From contig NW_008246068.1 in NCBI RefSeq assembly GCF_000281045.1, positions 1,147,319 through 1,199,242 on the forward strand: a DNA stretch of 51,924 nucleotides, in the 5' to 3' direction. This document shows, in pieces, positions 1 to 10,076 of this stretch (its first letter is position 1; every line of letters begins with the position of its first letter). Source of the DNA: Saprolegnia diclina VS20 (taxonomy: Eukaryota > Oomycota > Saprolegniomycetes > Saprolegniales > Saprolegniaceae). A program made the position numbers and the translations under genes. The notes beneath the pieces are model-generated. The model saw only the letters and a program-made list of their open reading frames with translations. It made no database searches and was not told the DNA's origin.

Positions 1-771
1 ATGTTCATCCAGCTCAACGTTGGCGGCCGCATCTTTTGCACGTCGGAAGCGACGCTCGCCAAGGTTCCTGGCAGCTTCTTGGAGAAGCTTTTACGTCGCG
101 CCCCGGACGTTGACAGCGCGTACTTTCTGGACTTGGACCCAACGTACTTTGAGCCCATTTTGAACCACTTGCGCTGCGACGCGCCGCTGCTCGCCAGCCT
201 CGCGCCGCACGAGATCGTCCACATCTCACGCCAGCTAGAGTTCCTCCGGCTGCCGTTGCCCGTGCCACTAAGTCGCATGTGGACACCGACCGACACCAAC
301 ATGCAGCTATTGCACACCAACTTCTGCCAGACGGTCGCCGTCACGAAGAATACGCACCAGCGCTCCGTGCTCGCGTTGGTGCCAAGCGACCGATTTGCCG
401 TACGCATGGACTTTGTTCTGTGCAGTATCTCGATCGGGTTGACGACACAAGACGCGTTTGCACTGACGGCGCCGTCTGACGCCCATGCCGCGTATATTTG
501 TGGCGGCTACTCGAGCTTTGACAATATCAATGCCGAGCGCCTGGACTTAGAGCGCAGTGGAAGCATTGCCGTTGTCCAGTACGACCGCGACGCGCAAAAG
601 ATCACATTTGACGTCGACGGCGAACGTGTCGACAGTGCAAGCATCGACTTGGTGCTGCCGCCGACAACCGAGCTCTTTCCGTTCGTCTCGTTTTACGCCA
701 TGCCGTATTCAGACACGGACGGCAGTGCCTACCTCGGGCAGGTCACGCTCGTGCCTGTGCCATCGTCGTAG
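1..771 (+). CDS. BTB/POZ (KCTD-type T1) and SPRY-like domain protein
   Basis: The first ~90 residues (MFIQLNVGGRIFCTS..., then YFLDLDPTYFEPILNHLRCD) are a potassium-channel-tetramerisation-type BTB domain, with the typical 'LNVGG' start strand and the 'D(P)..F..IL..LR' block. Residues ~120-255 look like a B30.2/SPRY-like beta sandwich: GSIAVVQYDRDAQKITFDVDGE and ELFPFVSFYAM match the SPRY pattern of cell-surface-like and core strands. Such proteins are usually cytosolic adaptors, often for Cullin-3 ubiquitin ligases, with the SPRY part choosing the partner; that role is family knowledge, not shown here. The ATG is base 1 of the window, so more coding sequence or a leader exon could lie outside. 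The frame is unbroken to TAG. No intron is needed. Confidence 0.75.
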   Translation: MFIQLNVGGRIFCTSEATLAKVPGSFLEKLLRRAPDVDSAYFLDLDPTYFEPILNHLRCDAPLLASLAPHEIVHISRQLEFLRLPLPVPLSRMWTPTDTNMQLLHTNFCQTVAVTKNTHQRSVLALVPSDRFAVRMDFVLCSISIGLTTQDAFALTAPSDAHAAYICGGYSSFDNINAERLDLERSGSIAVVQYDRDAQKITFDVDGERVDSASIDLVLPPTTELFPFVSFYAMPYSDTDGSAYLGQVTLVPVPSS

Positions 772-1063
772 GTCTCACGGATCGAGGCCGTCGACAAGGA
801 CTACAGAGTACTACACAGTCCACCATGATTTGAATCCTTTGATATATCCATCAAACGTATTTGCAATCAAATGACAACAAACGCAACGACGTGGCAAGTC
901 GGAGTCAGCGCTGCAACTGGGTTGTTCAGAGTCAGCTGCTTTCCAGCGTGTGGACAGTACACATGTAGTACTATTGAAACTCGGTCCCACGCAGAGAGGC
1001 TCTGTCACCTTTGACCGAGCTCGCACCTTGCAAGCTCCGGTGATCCTTGATACGCCGTTTGAG

Positions 1064-1718
1064 ATGCAGCCAATCGGAAGCGTCGTGTCAAATGCCAAAT
1101 TGCCCATGCGACCCAGTCAACCCCTGCTCGCGATCGACCCGCAGATCCGACGCCATGACGACACCAGCACGAGTCTCTTGCTGCTCCGAGACCTCGTCGT
1201 TTGGCCGTTCCAGTGGCTCACGTACGCCGCGCTTCTCTACTCCTCAGCGTACGTCCTCTTGACGCTCGTCGCGTACCTCGCCGTCGTTCCCATGCTCCTT
1301 GTCGCTGCCTGTCTTGTGCCATACACTGTGCTGCGCAGCCTCACAAGCCTCTTGACGCAACGATTTGCTCCATATTGGTACCCGTGGAGTGTCTTGTATG
1401 CGGCTATTGCTCATCGTCGACGTCTGGCTCCACAACCAGTTTGCGCGGCGGTCGCAGTGCATTGCTGTCACGTACGACTTGAGTCGCCGGCACCACTCGA
1501 GCTGCGGCGACCAGTCTCGCTTCGTCCTGCGCATGATCGACGTGGACTCGCCGTCGGCGCTGATGACAACGTGGGCGTGTCTGCTCGTCGTGCGCTCAGT
1601 CGTTGGCGTGGCACTGGGTGTCATGTACATCGTTGTGATCGCGAACGCAATGGACGACAGCATTGGCGTCGTCCTGGCGGCCGTCAAGTGGCAATGGACA
1701 GACCTGTATGAGCTGTGA
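1064..1718 (+). CDS. Hypothetical membrane protein, two exons
   Basis: Two open frames join through an apparent 49-nt intron (1391-1439, GT...CAG): exon 1 to 1390, exon 2 1440-1718, phase 0. Without the splice the same region looks like a +1 frameshift. Exon 1 holds two hydrophobic segments (around FQWLTYAALLYSSAYVLLTL and VAYLAVVPMLLVAACLVPY). Exon 2 holds a third (TTWACLLVVRSVVGVALGV) near the C terminus, then a short tail ending WQWTDLYEL. The start is uncertain: ATG at 1064 gives about 201 residues, an in-frame ATG at 950 gives about 239 but adds poorly biased codons. I do not recognise the family. The intron ends in CAG rather than the usual TAG, so a real frameshift (pseudogene) is the main alternative. 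Confidence 0.45.
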
Positions 1719-2076
1719 GGACCACGTCATATTGGCTGTGCCGGTGGGTAGCTCCTCGCCATGCTGACAGCCGCCGCTCCACGGTCGCTGGTTCTGGCGA
1801 GCTGTGGACGCACGACATGCTTCTTTGCCAGTGAGTTGGTCCTTAGCTTATGTGATCATTGGGGGTATGCTTGAGCGCAATTTGTTCAAAGACAAAGAAA
1901 GTACAATAATTATTGGCTCTGGATCACTTTTGCTCGAAGATTAGAGTTAACCTAGACACGCACGCAGAGGCAGCACGACGGTACCTTGCTTCGATTCAAC
2001 ACTCTCGCCACCGACCAATAAGCAGCAATTCAAGACCGTTCACTCCCTCAAACATATTGACATTATTGTCTCTTTT
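1719..2076. other. Intergenic, no gene seen
   Basis: Convergent gap between the membrane-protein gene and the IQ-motif gene. It is AT-richer than its flanks. It contains no open frame or repeat that I can support; both 3' ends should terminate here. Confidence 0.5.
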
Positions 2077-4393
2077 CTAGTCGTCGCCGATCGGTTTTCG
2101 ACGCTTAAATACTGCACCGAGCGCTTTCTCTGTCTGCAGCTTGGTCTTCTCCGCCGCGAGCTGATCGAGGAGTGACCACGGAACATGCGCATCTCGCATC
2201 CGGCGCTGCTGCCCCAGTGTCTTGACCTTCTTCTTCACTACAATTTCTGTCTCTAACGGTGGATCGACGCTGGTCGAGCGCTCGATCGCCACAGCGTGCG
2301 GGCGCGGGGGGGCGTTGTGCAGGGCTTGGTGCACGCCGTTGTACGTTTTCGTAAACGTATCAAGGAGCGGCATCAACATCGTTTGCGCTTGTTCCAGCTG
2401 CGCCGTGGACGACACGAGCGCGACTTGCTCGGTCAGTGCCGTCACGGCGCTCTTCTGGGCTTGGAATTCCTTGGAAAAGGCGAGCAAATTCGAACTGCCA
2501 ATGCAAAACACCGTGCTTTCTCGCGCGGCCGCGTGCAGTCGCACCTTGCCTTCCTTTGTGCACGGCGTGACGCGCCATTTTCGACGCTCGTCGGCAATTT
2601 TTTGCTGCCGCTGCCGCGCGCGGAGGATCGCCATGTGATGCATATCTCGCTACGATGTCGACGATATATTGTCATATTTGAGTACAATAAACGCTGTACC
2701 TCCCAGTAGTCGAGGAACTCTTCGACGCGCCAGCGCTCAATCTAATCAAATAGACATGAGCACGACGTTTTGATTGAATGGGGGCAGGGTACTTCGTCCC
2801 GGCGTGCGATCGCGTCGTCGCGCTGTCGCTGCAGCGTCTGTAGCTTGGTTACGCTGGCACGGAATCGCAGGCCGTGGCCAAACACAGCGTCGAGTTTGGC
2901 GGCCGTGATCTGTGCCCGCTGCGCCTTGATTTTTGCTTCCATCTCGTACAGCCAGCCGTCGGTAATCGCCCGCGGCGACATTTTCAGCCGCTGTTCTTGC
3001 ATGTCAATGTAGACGCACTCCATCTACACGTACACAATGTCTACTACTCTGCTGACTCCAAAGATACGTACGTCGTTGATGCGAACGTGGGCGCGGTGGT
3101 GCTCACTTTCCATCTGAACGACCCTACGATTCACCTTCATAAATCATAAAGAGACTAAACGGCCATACAGAGTCTCGAGCTTGGACTTGTCGACGCGGCG
3201 CTGGAGCTTCTGAACGTGTTCCTTGTACCAGACAAGCTCGGCGTCCAGAACGTCCATGACCAGCTTGCGATTCGTCGTCTCGCGCTCAAACAGCATCGAA
3301 TCGACGCGCACGCGGGCCTACGCGCCGTGCGTCATCAATGATCCGCCGAAATGTATCAAGTTTGTATCAATAGATTGTACGCGCATGCCGCGAAAGAGGC
3401 GCTGGATGTGCACGGCGGCAACGTCATACGCGGCGCGCAAACTGCGGGTCTTGCGCTGGACGAGGAAGCGCCGCATGTGCTTTTGAACGACAATGGCGCT
3501 GCGACTGAGCCAATGTGCGTCCGAGCGCTTCCGGCTCGCGACGCCGCGCCAGAGCATCTGCACATGCAGCGCCGCCAGATGGCGCTTGATCGCAAGCGCG
3601 CGCCGGCGACCAAAGTAGCCGCGTGTATACCGCTGGATGACGCTGGCGTTGTAGCTCTCCCACTGGAACTTGGTGGCCAAGACGCGCTGGTAAAGGAAGC
3701 TTCGGTACGTCGCTTGGATCTTGGAGACAAAGCGCAGTTGCGAGAGATACCACACCCGGACCCACTTGCGTGTGAGGACACCCCGCATGATGCGCTAGTC
3801 CCAGTACAGACTCTGGAGACGACCAGTTGTACGTACTTGGATCTCGACGCTTGCGCGCACGTAGCGCACGTACGTGGCCCAAAACTGCTTTTGGCTGTAT
3901 CGCCGCCATGCCTTTTGCACCACCTTGGCGCACTAGAGAGAGAGCGTCAAGATGAAGATGGGTGTCGTTGTGCATGGCCGACGCACTTCGCGGTAGCGGT
4001 GCTCGAGCGCCAGCATATCGTCGACGATGCGCGGGTTCGTCTTCTTCTTCTTCTTCTGCTTCGTCAGGCTCCTCCTACGCATCGCGATGAGCCTTCCGTG
4101 CACCAAGGAAGATGCGACGACATTTTGGCCTGCGTGGGCTTGCGCCGCAACAGCATGTCGAGGCGCCGGTTCTCGGCCAAGTAGATGTTGGCCTTGCGCG
4201 CAAGCTTGTGTGGCAGGCTCATGGCCTCGGTGCGCTCGGCGACGTCGGCGTCCACGACCCGCTGCGCCTCGGATATCCAGAGCCCATGGAGCCGGTTCTG
4301 CTGCTCTGAAGGCGTTAGCGCGGACTTGGCCTTGGCGCCGTAGACCAGCGGCAGGTGCAACCCAAAGCGCGCGTGTGGCTCGTCGGTCGCCAT
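2077..4393 (-). CDS. IQ-motif protein, nine exons (638 aa)
   Basis: Exons on the minus strand: 4393-4122, 4074-3987, 3932-3837, 3794-3381, 3317-3169, 3123-3072, 3023-2793, 2741-2700, 2649-2077. They sum to 639 codons, with eight introns of 42-63 nt. The middle of the protein is a chain of IQ-like helices: IQATYRSFLYQR, VIQRYTRGYFGRRRAL, LHVQMLWRGVASRKR, IVVQKHMRRFLVQRK and IQRLFRGMR, which normally bind calmodulin or EF-hand light chains. It is flanked by a lysine-rich run (KQKKKKK) and, C-terminally, by charged, probably coiled-coil helices (KLQTLQRQRDDAIARRDE). There is no motor domain, so it is not a myosin. IQ proteins of this plain type are common in flagellar and cytoskeletal complexes; a zoospore role is inference. 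The start ATG opens MATDEPHARFG. Confidence 0.7.
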
Positions 4394-4828
4394 GGCCGAC
4401 CCGTCCCGGCGCGAGCGAGATCTTTTGCCAACTCGACAGTGTACAGTATTTCCAGTCAAGATACGCATGTTCATGATATAATGTTTATTCAAAATTAAAG
4501 GGGTCGTTTTCAAAGCTGTTAGCACCACGACTATTGTTTAAGAGGATGCAGTATCCAGCACAATCTCGTTGGACGATGGTCGTCGAGGCCGCGCTCCCTG
4601 TAGCGGCCTACCACCATCCTTATAGTGCATGGACTGGATGGGTCGTGTGCACACTATTTCCGTATCGCCACTTTGCAGTCGCCAACACGTTTAAAACAGG
4701 TGACATACCGCCAATGGCATGGCGCGCTACGGCGCATTTTAGCCAATGGCCTTGCGTCGTTTGCCGATTTGCTTACTGGTGGGCAACAAGCATTAGAATT
4801 CTTCCCGAGGTCTAACAAGACGACGACG
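4394..4828. promoter_or_regulatory. Divergent promoter region, IQ gene / uL3m
   Basis: The 435-nt gap separates divergently read genes. About 90-120 nt upstream of the uL3m start lie two GCCAATGG elements, one on either side of a GCGCATTTT block, consistent with CCAAT boxes and an initiator-like sequence. Placement and function are inferred from motif likeness only. No open frame here looks coding. Confidence 0.35.
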
Positions 4829-5720
4829 ATGTTCCTCCGTCGCACGCTTGCGAGCGCGCGCGTCCTCGGCGCGCCCCGCGCCATGTCGACGGCCCTCGAA
4901 GCCAAGCCGTGGACGCCTGAATCCAAGCGCACGGGTCTCCTCGCCACCAAGATGGGCATGATCTCGGTCTTCGACGACTGGGGCCTCTCGCACGCGTGCA
5001 CGGTCCTCCAGGTGGAGGAGTGCCAGGTCACACAGGTCAAGGACAAGGAGACGCACGGCTTCACGTCGCTCCAGATCGGCGCTGGCCTGCGCAAGGCCAA
5101 GAACGTGACCAAGCCCGTGCTCGGTCACCTCGCCAAGGCCGGCGTCCCGGCCAAGCGCGAGCTCGCCGAGTTCCGTGTCACGGACGATGCGCTCATCCCT
5201 GCTGGCACGACGCTCAACGCGCTCCACTTTGCGCCTGGCCAATTTGTCGACGTGTGCGGCACGAGGTAGGCTCGTTTGCGCATCTTGAATGGTTTGTTGA
5301 CGCGGTGCCTGTAGCAAGGGCAAGGGTTTCCAGGGTGTCATGAAGCGTCACAACTTTGCGGGCCAGCCGGCGTCGCACGGTAACTCCAAGACGGAGCGCC
5401 ACATGGGTTCGTCGGGCCAGTGCCAGGACCCCGGCAAGGTCTGGAAGGGCAAGAAGATGCCGGGTCGCATGGGCGGGAAGCGCGTCACGCGCGACAACCT
5501 CTGGGTCTTCAAGGTCGACCCCGAGCGCAACCTCCTGTACGTCAAGGGCACGGTCCCCGGCGCACCGGGCGGCATCGTGCGTGTCACGGACGCCCGCAAG
5601 AAGAAGTTTAGCGACGACGCGTTGCCGCCGTTCCCGACCTTCATCCACGACGGCGCGGCTTTGCCGGGTCCCATCATGGCGCCCAAGAGCGAGAAGGATC
5701 CGTACCACTTCGAGGAATAG
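4829..5720 (+). CDS. MRPL3: Mitochondrial large-subunit ribosomal protein uL3m
   Basis: Two exons, 4829-5265 and 5315-5720, around a 49-nt GTAG...GTAG intron; the join gives 280 residues. The N terminus ([19 protein letters not shown]) is a basic, Ser/Ala-rich mitochondrial presequence. It is followed by the uL3 start [20 protein letters not shown]. Exon 2 carries the family core [47 protein letters not shown] and [12 protein letters not shown], which place it near the peptidyl-transferase centre in known ribosomes. Presequence and bacterial-type length mark it as the mitochondrial rather than the cytosolic L3. The chosen ATG is the one that opens the presequence; an upstream in-frame ATG at 4625 would add unrelated residues. 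Confidence 0.95.
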
Positions 5721-6323
5721 AGTTACAATAATACAGGCGGGCACCACGTTGTTCCCACATAACAAGTTATATCGGCACCCACAACCAGAAGTAGAGTCAG
5801 CAACGCCTGGACATCCCACTGCTTCTGCTGGTGATCCCAGTTCTTATTGCTGGAGAGCCCAGTTCTTATTACTGGTCATGGCACCAGAGACAACACTAGC
5901 GCTGCGTCGACGTTGCCAAGCGCTCACAAGTACATTACCACCACGACTTGCATCACTATAATCTACCAAGAGCATCCTTGGAGCCTAGGATCATATCCAA
6001 TCAGTGACCCTTGGCCGAGCGTACTGCTACCATGCGAGGTTCGTTCGCCAGCTTCGTGACGGTGGACGTGAAGCAGAACATCATGACCCGCTGCATCAAC
6101 GGTCTGTGCGGCGACATCTCCCGTGACCATGTGCAACCCTACCCCCAGCCCAATCAATACCGCAGCTAGCCTTGCATCGACAGCGGAGCGGACCCGCGCG
6201 CGCAGTACTAGTAACAATATTGCTTTAAGTGCATTGCAGTATTCTTTCAAGTGAAATCAAGTAAGTATCAAGTGGCGCCTCGTCTCGACGGACGCTGGTG
6301 CAGTCTCGTCTCTTGTAGTGTAC
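5721..6323. other. Intergenic; one 46-codon open frame
   Basis: This gap lies between the 3' end of uL3m and the 3' end of the transporter. A frame at 6032-6169 (plus) opens ATGCGAGGTTCGTTCGCCAG and reads 45 residues including SFVTVDVKQNIMTRCINGLCGD. It has reasonably biased codons but no recognised family, and I do not call it a gene. Its in-frame codon bias suggests either a short peptide or a remnant exon. Confidence 0.3.
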
Positions 6324-7846
6324 TTAGGTCGTAGGCTTGTAGTGCGTCATGTTCGTGTACGCCACGTGCTGGTACTCGGCGGGGCAGAACGGAAACACAA
6401 TGTCGGTCGCGGCCGGCCACAGCATGCTGCTTGCGCTCTTGATTGTGACGTAGAGGCTGAGCACGCCGCAGACAACGACGACGATGTAGCAGTACACGCG
6501 CTCGTACCACGGAACTTTCTCGCCAAAGACCGCCACGTAGCTCAAGATCGGCAAGATGATGCAGCTCAGCGACACGGACGACGCGCCGACCAAGTCGACG
6601 AGCTCGTGGAAATGGTCGTGCAAGACGACCGACGCCAGCGTGAGGCCGGCCACGATCGCTGACCGCAGCATGCAGCACGCTGCAAACCGCGGGTCGTCGT
6701 CATCGCCATCCAGTGTCTTGCCCAGTGCCTCGTTGTCGTCGTCGTTGTCGTCGACGTCACTGGCGCGCGGTGCATGTACGAGTGCAGCGTCTTGCGCACA
6801 CTCGGACGGCGTCGCGTCGCTGGCCTCGTCGCTCGTGGCATCGTCGGTCGCACTCTCCTCGTCGCCATGGAGGAGTCGCGTGCGGCGCGGCGCATGCAGC
6901 CCGAGGACAGACCGCTCGGCGTAGTAAAAGGCGGGGTGCAAAAGCACGGAAAACCCGATCGTAATGTGCAGCTGCATGGCGAGGAAGGCGAGGACGATAG
7001 GACCCCTGGGCGATTGAAAGCCCAGCGCCGTGCCCGAGACGGCAAAGAGGAGGTTGCCAGGAATTTGGCACCCGACCATGGAATAGCCCGTGATGGCAAT
7101 CGTTACAAAGAGCAATGTCACCAAGAGCAAGGTGAAGAGGACAACCCGGGGCATGCGGGTCGGGTCCGAGTGCTGGCGCTGGAGGTCCGGAATCACGATC
7201 GCCGCGCCGTACGCGAGCGCGAGGTTCCCAAACGTCGACGCAATACTGTCAAATGTAATGTCGGGCGGTGGAATTGGTGCCCCGGTGTCTGCGCCCAAGT
7301 AGTAGACAAGCACGCCGAGGGCCAGAAAATCGGCGACGATCGTACCAATGCAGCCGGCAAGCGCGGCCCCCGCGCCTTCCTTGAGCGTCGGCACGAGGCA
7401 GATCGGGAGGATCGAAATCGCCATGAGGATCGTCCAGTGCCGCGGCGAGAACGCGTCCGGGATGACCGTGTCGAGGAGCGAGCCGCCGAGGACGAGGAAG
7501 GCGCACGGTACAAAGAGACACACGCCGAGCTGCGAGGCAATGACCGCAAGTCGCCCGTGGCGGCCCAGCGCCCAGCCGCCCTACGTACGCATGAGTGCAT
7601 GACTAGACGACGACGACGTACGAGGTCGGCAAACGTCTGCACGGACGCTGGCGCGCGGAGCATGACCTTGCTGCAGACGACCGAGGCGTAGACGTTGGCG
7701 AGGCCCATGAAAGCGAGCGCGAGCGCACCGTAGGTCGGCCCGGCGCGGGCAAAGTTGCCGGGCATGCCCAAGGTGCCGATGCCGTAGACGCAGCAAAAGA
7801 GGTTGAACGACGCTTTCGCGTCTTCGAGCGTCAGCCAGCGCGCCAT
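6324..7846 (-). CDS. Amino acid transporter, AAAP family
   Basis: Exon 1 is 7846-7622 and exon 2 7580-6324, with a 41-nt intron (7581-7621) in phase 0; 493 residues. The start matches the amino-acid/auxin-permease family: ASFNLFCCVYGIGTLGMPGNFARAG is the first transmembrane segment with its G-x-G-x-L-x-x-P signature. About ten to eleven hydrophobic segments follow (for example ADFLALGVLVYYLG, MPRVVLFTLLLVTLLFVTIA). A long, acidic, Asp/Ser/Glu-rich loop (about residues 330-395, HGDEESATDDATSDEASD...DNDDDNEALGK) interrupts the membrane region before the last segments. Family members move neutral amino acids with protons across the plasma or vacuolar membrane; substrate cannot be told from sequence. 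The gene is divergent from the PX-RING gene, 1.5 kb away. Confidence 0.9.
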
Positions 7847-9340
7847 CGACGGTCGACTCAGAAATAGAGCTGTCTGCGATTGGCCACGACCGGTAATGGG
7901 AATAGAGCAAGCGCGCTTGATCTATGAAAGGGCGGCGGATGCCAGGTACACTTCGTCCAAGCAGGTGACAACTACAGCCACGTGTGGGTATGCCTCGTAT
8001 GGAATCCTAGGTTCACATGGGCCAACGCCTCTTGTTGTATCGACAAAGGCGTCTGCAACCATTGCATCGAAAATGGGGCAATCTCTGGTGTCTGTATTGA
8101 CTGTGGAGCTACGGTGTTGGCTTTGCTCTATCCTATCCATATATGGATCGATTGAGAAAGCTCGGCCTCGGCGCTGCTTCTCGGCGTCTCGTGGACTTGA
8201 CAAAGGTATGTACGGAATCTTCTGGAGGGTTTTGTCGCGCGTGAGGAGTGCGAAGTGGTGGCGTGCGGTCTTGGAGCTCTATGACGTGGCAACCGGAGCG
8301 TTCAACACCAAGTGGAGCGTCGTGGTCGTGCGGCAAGGAGCAAAATGCAATTACACTATTTGTCCTCGTCGGTTTGCTTGTCCGAAAAGCTTGCAACTTT
8401 CGGAAAGCGAGGTGACCTCCACTGTCGGTGGCACTGGAGCGAACTCGTAGTACGCTAGCAGTAGGACTGATACGATAGTAAGCCAACGAAAACAATGCCA
8501 AGGGCGACGCCGTCACAAGCTGCAACGAACGGCTTGCTGGGAAATATTGTTACCAGACACCATAGTGCAGCACCCGTGAGCGGACTGCGCGGTCGCTACA
8601 TCGCGCGTCTGGTTTCACTGTCCTCACTTGTGTTCTTGACGTGTCCAAATCGAAGAAAGGGACACTGGCCGTTGGACAGCGTCCAGCGATTGGCGCGCAG
8701 GTTCTGGTCCTCGCCGACGAAAAAATGCCATTTCCATCAAGAAAGGGCAGTCCCTCTCGATGGAAATGGCTTTTTTTCATTTAGTGCGCCCGAGTTATCC
8801 ACGCGTGCCATCGGGCCCTTGAAGGGTCTAAGCAATGAGGCGCTACTTCAGTCTCTTGGCATCTTGATGAGCCAGTATTCGCCTCGTCGAGGAGCCAAGA
8901 TGGCGCCTAGAGCCGCCACGTCACGACGATCTGAGGCGATTGATGACGTTTTGGCTCTTCCGAATCACCAACCGTATGTTATCGGCATTATATTCCTGTT
9001 GGCATACTCACGGCGCGCACCAAAATATTCACCAAACAATATATATTATATATTATATTGCCCGTTCAACGTCGCAGCACGTTCCAATATATTTTTTCGC
9101 ACGAGGCCGAGGCCAATACCCACTGCTGGTGGTTCGTAGAATAATATTCAAAAATGGAATATTATTGCAATTGCGCATGAATAAAATGAGCCGCAATCTG
9201 ATATTAAAAGAGATCCGACAAGAATAATATTACATCGTGATATTCGTGTGCTGGCGGCAAATATAAAATCGGCCGCCATGGCGGACTAATAAGCTTCCAA
9301 CTGTTACTGCTGCAGTCGCCACTTGCCGACTCGCTCGCTC
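7847..9340. other. 1.5-kb divergent intergenic region
   Basis: Holds the promoters of the transporter (minus) and the PX-RING gene (plus). A GGCCAATCGC box, read on the minus strand, lies about 45 nt before the transporter ATG. The middle contains the 8721-8775 hairpin. The part nearest the PX-RING gene is strongly AT-rich, with runs of ATATTATAT and an inverted repeat (GAATAATATTC...GAATATTATT, 9137-9165). An ATG-less open stretch at 7928-8152 encodes a Cys-rich sequence and is discussed as a finding. No gene can be supported. Confidence 0.4.
8721..8775. repeat. Inverted repeat / hairpin
   Basis: Arms AAAAATGCCATTTCCATC (8721-8738) and GATGGAAATGGCTTTTT (8759-8775) are complementary apart from one extra T. 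The 20-nt loop itself contains AGGG/CCCT pairing. The hairpin could be the end of a miniature inverted-repeat element or a structured transcript; neither target-site duplication nor coding sequence is visible. Confidence 0.6.
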
Positions 9341-9997
9341 ATGGCGCCAACGGGGCTCACCGTGCGCGTGACCAAGGCGATCGTGACCAAGTCGACCAAG
9401 ACGACCCACTATGAGCTCGCCATCACCGACTACAAGTCGCAGGCGCTCGTGACCACGCGGAAGCGCCACCGCGACTTCAAGCAGCTCCTTGAAGCTGTCG
9501 CCCGCGCGCTGCAGGTCGGCCACGCCTGCGCCTCGGTCTGTCCGTGGTTCTACATGGATTTGCAGCAAAAGATGCCACGGCCACACCTCTTGGACCTCTT
9601 TGCCCACGGGCGAGCCATCGCCAGCCGCATCGCAGCCTTTCAAGACGTCCTCGACACGATCCTCATGTTCATCTCGCACCCAAAGGCAATGGCCTGTCCA
9701 CGCGCCGCCGACGCCGTGCCCAAGGCGTTCTACGACTTTCTCTTTGCCGACACTGGTGGCGCGGACCCGTCGCTCTCGCTCTCGTCGTTGTCGTCGTCGT
9801 GGGGCTCGTCCAACTCGGTGACCGACGGCGTCATCTGCGCGCTCTGCAGCCGGTTCCTGGACGGCCATGGCCTCTGTGAGCAGAGCACTTGCCTCACGAC
9901 GCTCTCGTGCGGCCACGTCTTCCACGACGACTGCATCGTCGCGGCCCTCAATGTCCACCTCCTCTGCCCGTGCTGCCCACAACCGTCGTCGCATTGA
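9341..9997 (+). CDS. PX domain plus C-terminal RING-H2 finger protein
   Basis: A single exon of 218 residues. Residues ~5-130 form a PX domain: VRVTKAIVTKSTKTTHYELAI, then TTRKRHRDFKQLLEAVARAL (the R-x-F phosphoinositide-contact block), a proline-poor loop with FYMDLQQKMP and the closing helix RIAAFQDVLDTILMFI. A serine-rich linker (SLSLSSLSSSWGSSNS) leads to a RING-H2-like finger CALC...CLTTLSCGHVFHDDCIVAAL...CPCC. PX domains bind phosphatidylinositol phosphates on endosomes; RING fingers recruit ubiquitin-conjugating enzymes. The protein may therefore be a membrane-targeted E3 ligase (inference). The start chosen is MAPTGLTV; an in-frame ATG six codons upstream (9323) is also possible. Confidence 0.85.
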   Translation: MAPTGLTVRVTKAIVTKSTKTTHYELAITDYKSQALVTTRKRHRDFKQLLEAVARALQVGHACASVCPWFYMDLQQKMPRPHLLDLFAHGRAIASRIAAFQDVLDTILMFISHPKAMACPRAADAVPKAFYDFLFADTGGADPSLSLSSLSSSWGSSNSVTDGVICALCSRFLDGHGLCEQSTCLTTLSCGHVFHDDCIVAALNVHLLCPCCPQPSSH

Positions 9998-10076
9998 ACA
10001 TGTGCAACAATATTATTATTTTATTATGAATTTTGTTGAAGTTGAAACCTTCGAAAGAGCCAAAAGATACAGGGCG

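Noticed and set aside
1391-1439. Frameshift in the membrane-protein gene near 1390-1440
   Set aside because: A 49-nt GT...CAG intron restores the frame in phase 0, of the same length as the other introns; a frameshift is kept only as the alternative.
6032-6169. 45-residue peptide gene
   Set aside because: Single short frame, no homologue known and no upstream motif; recorded in the intergenic entry only.
9041-9060. ATATATATTATATATTATAT as a TATA box
   Set aside because: It lies about 290 nt from the PX-RING start within a broadly AT-rich tract; oomycete promoters seldom use TATA boxes.
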